This document shows, one piece after another, positions 56,501 to 64,000 of a stretch of 64,000 nt of DNA. This stretch comes from Nyssa sinensis (lineage: Eukaryota > Streptophyta > Magnoliopsida > Cornales > Nyssaceae): assembly GCA_008638375.1 (NCBI GenBank), contig CM018033.1:14053763-14117762 (forward strand), read 5' to 3'. A program made the translations under genes and the position numbers. The notes beneath the pieces are model-generated. The model did no database searches and had not been told where the DNA came from. It was given only the letters and a program-made list of their open reading frames with translations. Positions within the stretch are counted from its first letter, which is position 1, and each line of letters opens with the position of its first letter.

Positions 56501-58093
56501 AGATATATTTCTTGATAGAGTCCCAGTCCCGTTAGGACTTTTTTGTCCATCGGAGGGTGTTTCGGTAATTTTAGCACATTTTTGCACACTAAGGACATTT
56601 TGATAATTTTGGCACAATCCTATCCTCAGTAGGACTTCCTAGTCACTTGAGGGACATTTTCGTAATTTCTATATCATTTTACCCCTCTAGGGGTATTTTA
56701 GTAACTTTAGTCCTTTGGTGATGAATTAGGGGTAAGCTGGTCATTTCACATGCCTTGTAGAAATCTAGAGATTCTCTACCAAAGTGGGGACAATTTGGTA
56801 ATCTTGAGTGATAGTAGTCTATTTAGGTTTAATTAGGACTTTCCACTTTTAGTGTTTTCATAAATCTAGTTGCTTGATATTTCTTTAAATGGAGATACAT
56901 TGAACCTGGACGTTTTTATTTTAGATTTTATTTTTCATTTAAATTATATTTCTCTTTTATTTTATTGGTTCTTGCATATAGACACTAATTCTATTGGTTC
57001 GTGCATTTTTATAATTATTTATCAATTCATTTAGTTAGGATATCACTCTTATTTAATTTTTTATTTATTTAATTAGATAATTATCACTCAAGATATGATC
57101 CTAACCTCCATCTTAGGGTTTCATCTTAGAACCTTGGATCAAATCTCTATATTTTCCTATAAATAGAGCCCCTAGGCCATTAGTTTTGAAAGACACAAAA
57201 ATATACGAAGGGAAGACGATTTTCATAGTCTTATGCTGTTAGTTTAATTCTAAGATTTTCTCAATAAAAACCCTCCCTCTCTTGAGGTCGAAGCCTTGCT
57301 GAAGTGATAGCCTCTCTTTACAAAGCCAGTAAAAGCGACACTTTCCGAATCGAAGAACAAACCAGAAATCTGCCCGAAAGAATCCTCCGATCCAGACTTT
57401 CTTAGCCAAAGTGCTGCCCGCCTACCACAACTGAATAATGTACGCTCTCAAACCCTAAATAGTTTTCTTTAGATCCGATTGATCTTGCCTCTTTTATCAC
57501 TCTTGATAAAAGAGGGTAAACCAGAGAACTACGTGACTCTGAGAATGAATACGTAGGAAGCCTTTGAGCCCAAGTTAGATTTATTTTTTGTCTTTTCTGT
57601 TCTATTTTTACTTCTTTACACCTTATTCCTTATTCTTTATTTCTTTCATATATCTTTCTTTTCAGTTTTCTCATAACAAAATAGCCTTGCAAGTGAATAT
57701 TCGAGGCCGATCCATTCAGATTGGGCGAGGTGGGTGCCTAACACCTTCCCACTTCGTACTTTAACCCCCAAACTCGTTTCTCTGTGTTTATATTTTTTTA
57801 GTGCTTTGTCTTTATTTTGATCCATGTCAAGGGATCTTTAGTATGTATTTAGGAATCAAGGTAATGTAATTTATTTTTTCATTCCTTTCAGTTTTTCTTT
57901 ATATGTATTGTTCATTTGTAAAGGGTTTGCTTGTTTTATGCCCCAAAACAAGCTGGCGACTCCTCAATCTCAATCTCCTATAAGAGGCGTTCCTTCCCAC
58001 TTTTAGGGAAGGAGATAGTCGGGATCCCTTTAAATCCATGAAAAGGGATGACACATCGTTTTTCCTTTTTTTTTTTTGTTGCTAGCGCCCACA
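56500..58093 (+). repeat. 5' LTR (right part) of the Tat/Ogre-like element
   Basis: Ends GCTAGCGCCCACA one base before the PBS. A TATA box TATAAATAG lies at 57158-57166, giving a U3-R-U5 layout. The left boundary cannot be set because the 3' LTR is outside the window. Contains short diverged GGACATTTTG(A/C)TAATTT-like repeats (56520-56790). Confidence 0.6.
57158..57166 (+). promoter_or_regulatory. TATA box of the Tat/Ogre-like LTR
   Basis: CCTATAAATAGAGCC in the LTR, about 930 bases before the PBS. Confidence 0.6.
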
Positions 58094-58094
58094 G

Positions 58095-58112
58095 TGGCGA
58101 CTCCATTGGGGA
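58095..58112 (+). other. Primer binding site, tRNA-Arg type
   Basis: TGGCGACTCCATTGGGGA, one base after the LTR end. Ogre-like Tat elements are known to use a tRNA-Arg primer with a TGGCGACTCC-type site; identity is from recall. Confidence 0.7.
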
Positions 58113-59017
58113 AAAGAGAAGGCTAGACTCAACACAATATTCACTTCAAGGATATTTTGTTTACTTGCTTTACATTCATTTATTTTATTGTATGATGGAT
58201 GAATGGATGTATGCTTGAATGTATGGATGAATGAATAAAAAAAAGTATTAAAATCTGGATACCTTGCACACACATCACTCCATAACATTTGCATTTGCAC
58301 TACATACCTTTTAAACCTTGGACAGTTAGTAGCCCTCGCCCTATATGCTCACTCAGCTTAACGGGTGTTGCCAGCGAAAGCCCTCAACTCTTTGATCATA
58401 TACCTCTTGACCGGGGATACTACACTCTAGTGGCCTTGGGATGGTATGCAAAAAGGCGATGCGGTACCATTTGACAATAGTCATTACAATCTAGTGGCTG
58501 TGGGAGGTGTATGGCACGAACTGTTAGAAGGGAAACCTTGAACCTTTTACCCGATCGAAACGTTATGCATATAATCAGCCATAGATTCATGATTTAGGAT
58601 TTTCAAACGCAGTTTTGGTAAGACACACACAAACTTTTTTGTGCAAATTGGTGAAGTCAAAAAATTCTAGAAAGTCTAAAAAAATACCCCTCTCTGTTAG
58701 CCAATCAGTATAGAGGTTAAAAGCCTCTATGTGCTGATCGGCACATAGGTGAGTACTGTCCTCTTACTCCGCAAAATTTTATCCAATTTTCTAAATTTTT
58801 CTGAAAAACTTTTATTTTTTCCTAAAAAACCAATTTTGCAAGCTGCAATGGGGTTACAAATAAGTCTTTCTTGGATTTTCCTTGTCACCAAAAAAGTCAA
58901 ATAACACAAGTGTCTTTAGAAAATAAGTACCCACAACTGACTTGGAAACGGACTAGCCGAGGCCGATTGATCTGAACCTCTAACCTTCCAACAAATCAAA
59001 AAAGCACAGCTACAGTT
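58113..59017 (+). other. Leader of the Tat/Ogre-like element
   Basis: Untranslated sequence between PBS and gag. No convincing extra ORF was found, although Ogre elements often have one here. Confidence 0.55.
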
Positions 59018-60493
59018 ACAATGGACCTTGAATAGATACTTTAGATTCTGGCCGGCATCAAGAAAGATATGGCCGATTACCTAGAGGAGAACTAAAGACT
59101 CTTCCTCACAGTTCAAGATCTAGTACAACAATGGTTACCACCACCACCTCTTGTTCCGGTAGGTAATAACAATCCTCGCCAAGTGCCACCAGTCCCGCCT
59201 TAAGAAGGACAACAACAACAGCATCAGCAAAACCAAGATTCTCTTATCCATGATCCTTATGATTTGGGGTAAACAATATGGGCTAGTAGAGATCCCGAAA
59301 CCATAAGAAGAGGTCCTTGCTTATAAGTTGGAAAAAATGGAGGCTTTTTTTTACAAAGCTCACCGAGGTGATGATATAGCCGATATTCACAAGCTATCTT
59401 TCTATCCAGACATTCGGCTCCTTCTAACATTCAAAATTTTGAACCTCGACAAATTTGATGGAACCACATGTTCAAGAACTCATCTTAAGCTATATGTGAG
59501 GGCCATGCAACCACTAGGGGCCAACACCAATGTCTTGGTCCAGATGTTTCGCCAAACCCTGACTAGAGCCTTTCTGCAATGGCACCTGAACTTAGAAGAT
59601 GCAATTTTCAAAGATTGGGAAGAATTATGCAATGCCTTTGTCAAATAGTACAAATACAACAATGAACTTGATATCACCTTTAGAGATTTGGAGACCACCA
59701 AGCAAGAATCGAAAGAAAGTCTGTCTACATTCATCACTAGGTGGCAGAATAAAGTAGCTCAAATGATTAACTGGCCTAATGAGGCCGAGCAGGTTCAGAT
59801 GGTAAAAAGAATCTACTTTCGGTCTATTGTGAAACTCTCTTCGCCTCATACTTTGAGACGTTTAAAGAACTAGTAGGGGCCGAAACACAAGTAGAAGATG
59901 CGATTAATGATGGCACTCTTAAAGCAAGTGACCCAAAACCTCGTAAGGTCTTTCCAACCTCAAAGCCAAATGGCCCAACCCACATGATCACTGCCGTTAA
60001 CACATTAATGTCGTTTTCATGGCCAATATCACAGGGTGTCCCACAAAAATGCCTTCAAAGGCAGTTATCAGATTTACCAGCACCAATGGGTGAAATATAC
60101 AATAACCTCCGAGAGAAGGGGCTTCTTCAATCCTTGGAACTAAGACTAATTTCGAACCCTCTACCCAAGGGGTTTGATCCGAATCAGCATTGTGCTTATC
60201 ATCAAGGCAATGGACATAACACAAATCAGTGTCGAGCTCTGAAGCATGCAATTCAAGACCTAATTGATGGAGGAATAATAGGGGCTCCACCAATAAAGCC
60301 CATTGTCACTACCAACCTATTTTCGACCCAAAATGCACAACTTAATATCAACATTTTAAGTCTCGAAGACTCAAATCCAAGTGGCCTCATCAATGACTCC
60401 ACAAATGTCTCAAATTGTAGCATGATCACTTGGGACGAACTCGTGGGTAAAAAGAGTCAGTTTGGCTTAACCAATATAGTACATGTCACATGA
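59018..60493 (+). pseudogene. Gag of the Tat/Ogre-like element
   Basis: First ATG near 59020 is followed by stops. The core at 59328-59873 reads LNLDKFDGTTCSRTHLKLYV, TRAFLQWHLNLEDAIFKDWE, then a TAG at 59646-59648 where Gln is expected, and ESLSTFITRWQNKVAQMINW. After a frameshift near 59870 it continues to 60493 with a zinc-knuckle-like HCAYHQGNGHNTNQCRAL. Family match to retrotransposon gag is clear; the copy is broken. Confidence 0.8.
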
Positions 60494-60741
60494 GGGGGGA
60501 GACCATTCAAGCCCGCTCATCTACAAGCAGATGACTCACTTATAGAGTTTTTAAAGCCCAAAGAATCAATAGGAGTCCCACCTCAGGTTCCTATCGAAGA
60601 TGAGCTCCTCAAACAGCTCAAGAAGATGCAAGCCAACATCTCAGTATGGGGGTTATTGACATCATCTTTTCCACATAGAAAGGCTATTTTGAAGCATCTC
60701 AATGAAGCATAGGTTCCTACCCCCACTACCTCGAACAACTC

Positions 60742-61150
60742 ATGCAAATCATTAGAGGGGTCCAATTCAACAATATTATCACTTTCACTAATCATGACTT
60801 GCCGAAAAGAAGGGTTGACCATACTAAGGCTCTGTATATTACTATAGATGCTCTCGGAAAGAAGATACCTATGGTGCTCATTGACAATGACTCTGCTCTC
60901 AATGTTTGTCCTCTGAGGATTGCAAAATGCCTTGGCTTAGAAGTAGTCGATCTCACTCCATCAGCCCAAGTAGTGAGGGCATACGACAATACCTAGAGAA
61001 AATTTTTAGAGGTCATGGCACTTATCATGAACCTCGGCCTGGTTGAAAGCACCGCATATTTCCAAGTACTAGACATTCTGACATTCTTCAATTTGTTGCT
61101 CGGAAGACCCTAGTTACATGAAATGAAAGCCATAGCATTCTATCTACATT
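60742..61150 (+). pseudogene. Aspartic protease of the Tat/Ogre-like element
   Basis: LYITIDALGKKIPMVLIDND then SALNVCPLRIAKCLGL, where the family reads DNGSALN; here D replaces the catalytic-loop Gly. A TAG at 60994 precedes LVESTAYFQVLDI and LLLGRP in the next segment. Confidence 0.75.
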
Positions 61151-61257
61151 AGAAGCTCAAACTCGTTTGTCAAATAGGGGCAGTCACTACACATAGGGAC
61201 ATTTATCCTATCGGTGATGCTCTCCCTGTACTAGAGATCCAACACAATTCCAATGAT

Positions 61258-61590
61258 TTGCCTTTATCAAGCTTCGACTGTATAGGGAGCCTCGAGATAG
61301 AACAAATATTTGATAGAGGCTTATACAAACAAGTCGTGATAAATATGATGGTCCATATGGGATATGTGCCGGGAAAAGGCCTTGGATTCAATTTACAAGG
61401 TCTACTTAAATCACCTTGCCAACCGGAAAGAGAATACACATTCGGGCTTAGATATACACCTATTAAGGAAGATTTTCGTGACAAGTCTTTGGCCGCACGA
61501 GCCAAGAAAATTGCTAAAGAACAAGGGCTGCCCCCCAAGCTCATAGAAATAAAGCCTTACTTCTCTACCTTGAGTGGGAGCTTTGTCTAG
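61258..61590 (+). pseudogene. G-patch domain segment between protease and RT
   Basis: MMVHMGYVPGKGLGFNLQGL is a G-patch core (aromatic, then Gly-x-Gly-x-Gly-Leu-Gly), followed by PEREYTFGLRYTPIKEDF and a basic AARAKKIAKEQ segment. In frame with the protease and RT segments. G-patch domains bind RNA or helicases; this is a recognised feature of some Tat-like polyproteins, role unknown. Confidence 0.75.
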
Positions 61591-61956
61591 CAAAGAGAAG
61601 ACTATCCGTACTATGGGTTCCCTGAGCCATGGTACAATGCTAAGGCTAAGACTAGAGTTCCCGGTTGGAAAATATTCGACGATCATACTTATGGTTTTGA
61701 TGAGGAGGTGGTGGTACCGATTGGACAACATGATCCTCAGTAGGAGGACTGGATCGAAGAGTTCGGAGGATTGACAGATTGCTTTGCTAAGATGGAACTC
61801 ACTGATGATATGGTTGATATGATCTCCACAAGAAACATGAGAGAAGATCCAGTGAAAGACATTACACCCATCCAAGTTCCAATCAATAATTGGCTCTTAA
61901 TTATAGGGGTGCCAGCCTCAGATGAACAACTTGAGTAAGAATTTGATTACTCAGAC

Positions 61957-63120
61957 TTGACTGATACAAATTTCGATAATGCTTTTGACTCTGAGTCTGA
62001 GGACTCTCTTTCTTTAGATTTCATTAAACTTGATGAACTCGCTGATTTTACTTTTCCTTCTTTCGATGAAAGAAATACTTCTTCTGAGTATCCTTTAATT
62101 GAATATAATGAACATGATGATGAATTTGAAGAATACAATAATCTTGACATAGAGGATAGAAAGTTTCTAATATATTTAGCCAACACCATCACCAAATCTC
62201 AAAATAGGGCTCAACCTGTCATAGAACAAACAGTGACCATTAACCTAGGATTAGAAGGTCAGACTAGAGAGGTCAAGATCGGTGCAACCCTTAGCCAAGG
62301 TGAACAAGAAATCTTGTCTGAACTATTAAAAGAATTCCTAGATGTCTTTGCATGGTCTTACAAAGACATGCCCGGTTTGGACATAGACATAGTCCAACAT
62401 AAAATCCCGACTTATTGTGATGCCAAACCAATCAAACAGAAATTGAGTAAACTCAGGCAATAGTGGTCCCTTAAAATTAAAAAGGAAGTCGAGAAATAGG
62501 TAGTTGTAGGGTTCTTGGCCGTGGTCGAGTACTCGCAATGGTTAGCCAATATTGTCTCTGTTCCCAAAAAGGATGGGCAAGTCCGCATGTGCGTTGACTA
62601 TAAGGACCTTAACAAAGCTTATCTAAAAGACGACTTTCCCTTACCAAATATAGACCTTTTGGTAGACAACACAACTCAACATGCCATGATGTCCTTTGTA
62701 GATGGCTTCGCATAGTATAATCAAATCAAGATGCACCCCTATCACATGCAAAAAACTACTTTCACAATACAATAGGGCATATACTGCTACACAGTCATGC
62801 CTTTTGGTTTGAAAAATACAAGAGCTACATATCAGAGGGCAGCCACTACCATTCTATATGACCTTATTCACAAAGAGGTCGAAGTCTATGTCGATGACAT
62901 GATCATAAAATCTAAAGGCAAGGAAAGTCATTCTGACTGTCTAAGAAAGTTCTTCGAGAGAATTAAGAAATACAGAATGAGACTAAACCCTTAAAAGTGT
63001 GTATTTGAGGTCACATAAGGAAAACTACCAAGCTTCATGATAAGTCAAAGAGGGATAGAGGTGGATCTCGCAAAAATCAAAGCCATTATAGAAATGCCTC
63101 CGCCTAAAACAAAAAAAACA
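61957..63120 (+). pseudogene. Reverse transcriptase of the Tat/Ogre-like element
   Basis: An acidic N-terminal linker (about 61957-62160), then LLKEFLDVFAWSYKDMPGLD, QWLANIVSVPKKDGQVRMCV, DYKDLNKAYLKDDFPLPNID, VMPFGLKNTRATYQRAATTI and VEVYVDDMIIKSKGKESHSD with the catalytic DD. In-frame stops at 62461, 62497, 62713, 62773 and 62992; a +1 shift lies before 63314. Confidence 0.88.
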
Positions 63121-63179
63121 AGTTAGAGGGTGCCTAGAGAGACTTCAATACATCAGCAAATTTATATCACAACATACTA

Positions 63180-63763
63180 CTATCTGTGAGCTCATTTTTA
63201 AACTTCTAAAGAAAGATTCTCCTAAAGAGTGGAACCCCTTAGGCCTAGAGGCTTTTGAAAAGATCAAAGAATACCTGACCAATCTGCCAGTCTTGGTTCC
63301 CCTATAACCCGGGTTGCCTTTATTACTGTACCTCACAGTAACTGACACAGCCGTTGGACCCATGTTAGCCCAAAACCAAACACATGAAAGAAAGGAGAAA
63401 ACTATTTTCTATGTAAGCCAAAAGTTGATCTCCTATGAGCAAGACTATAATGCACTTGAAAAGATGTGCACTACTCTTGTCTGGGTTACCCAAAAGCTCT
63501 GCCATTACATGATGGCTTATACAACACACTTAGTTTCCCTCATGGACCCTGTGAAGTATCTTTTTAAAAAATCAACCCTATCAAGCTGCACTGCTCGGTG
63601 GATACTATTACTTTCTGAATTTTACATAGTGCAAATAACTCAGAAATCCATCAAAAGGAAGGCCGTGGCCAACTACTTAGTAGATTGCCCAGTTGAAGGT
63701 GAGATTGTTAAGGAAGCTGAGTTCCCAGATGAAGAAATCATGCAAATTCATGAGGATAGATAG
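63180..63763 (+). pseudogene. RNase H (first) of the Tat/Ogre-like element
   Basis: LLLYLTVTDTAVGPMLAQNQ, KTIFYVSQKLISYEQDYNAL, KLCHYMMAYTTHLVSLMDPV and ARWILLLSEFYIVQITQKSI show the RT-linked RNase H, with AVANYLVDCP closing the domain. Reads open from about 63314 to a TAG at 63761. Confidence 0.85.
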
Positions 63764-64000
63764 TGTATTTTCTTTGACGGCGCCGCTAGCAAGAAGGGAT
63801 ATGGCATTGGCATGCTTCTAGTAGCCTCCGATAGGTCACATACACCTCTAGCCATGAAGTTGTAGTAGCCCTCTACCAAAAATACCACAGAGTATGAAAC
63901 CTGTATAGTGGGCTTATAAGCAGCTTTAGAACTAAAAGTTGAATTCTTAGATGTATATGGGAACTTAGCCCTCGTTATCGACCAAGTCCAAAAGAGATGG
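63764..64000 (+). pseudogene. Second RNase H (aRNH), cut by the window end
   Basis: CIFFDGAASKKGYGIGMLLV has the first catalytic Asp, then TEYETCIVGL.AALELKVEFL with the Glu and VYGNLALVIDQV with the next Asp. TAG codons interrupt it. Integrase should follow beyond 64000. Confidence 0.8.

Larger units (their letters stand above)
58095..64000 (+). mobile_element. Tat/Ogre-like Ty3/gypsy element, internal region, truncated by the window end
   Basis: Plus-strand order: PBS, leader of about 920 bases, decayed gag, protease, G-patch domain, acidic linker, RT, RNase H, then the start of a second RNase H at the window end. Two RNase H domains and the tRNA-Arg PBS place it in Tat, near Ogre. Many stops and frameshifts make it an old copy. 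Confidence 0.85.

Overview
The window reads as nuclear DNA of a flowering plant, probably a eudicot. It is AT-rich and dominated by plant LTR retrotransposons, plus CACTA and MULE remnants and an Au-type SINE. One host gene is recognisable. All calls come from reading the sequence; no alignment or database search was run.

Layout. (1) 58-16300, minus strand: an 11-exon gene for an ESCRT-III subunit of the VPS2/CHMP2B family (plant VPS2.2/VPS2.3 type). Its last intron is about 9.6 kb and full of inverted and tandem repeats, unrecognised coding-like relics and a SINE. Exon 6 carries an apparent 1-nt insertion that breaks the frame. (2) 16.3-18.8 kb: promoter side with a (CT)n tract, then AT-rich DNA with a tandem repeat. 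(3) 18804-22361: a solo LTR with TSD taccc. (4) 22413-38083: a complete 15.7-kb Ty3/gypsy Tat-clade element on the minus strand, with 614-bp LTRs and TSD atatc. Beside gag-pol it carries two plus-strand (antisense) transcription units between integrase and the 3' LTR. One encodes a Transposase_28-like protein with introns. A 61-62-bp tandem array lies next to them. A 3.8-kb solo LTR (TSD tcacg) is inserted in the first antisense gene. (5) 39529-49104: another long solo LTR (TSD taagt), split six bases from its start by a complete 5.1-kb Ty1/copia element on the minus strand (39535-44614, TSD gttgt). (6) 49.1-51.4 kb: AT-rich DNA. (7) 51439 to about 54.5 kb: a CACTA transposon end interrupted by a 2.8-kb solo LTR. 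(8) 54.8-55.2 kb: abutting fragments of a MULE transposase and a gypsy integrase. (9) about 56.5-64.0 kb: the 5' part of a large Tat/Ogre-like gypsy element on the plus strand (LTR, tRNA-Arg-type PBS, decayed gag, protease, G-patch domain, RT, RNase H), running off the window end.

How it fits together. The insertions can be ordered: the copia element came after its host LTR, and the 3.8-kb solo LTR came after the Tat element. The three 'TGT...TTACA' LTRs share architecture and look like Del/Tekay-type long LTRs reduced by LTR-LTR recombination. Most premature stops in the gypsy element are TAG or TGA where CAG, CGA or TGG is expected, as cytosine-methylation decay would give. The most novel-looking material is the pair of antisense genes driven by duplicated promoter-like modules inside the Tat element, and the Pol III A/B-box-like module repeated in the three long LTRs.
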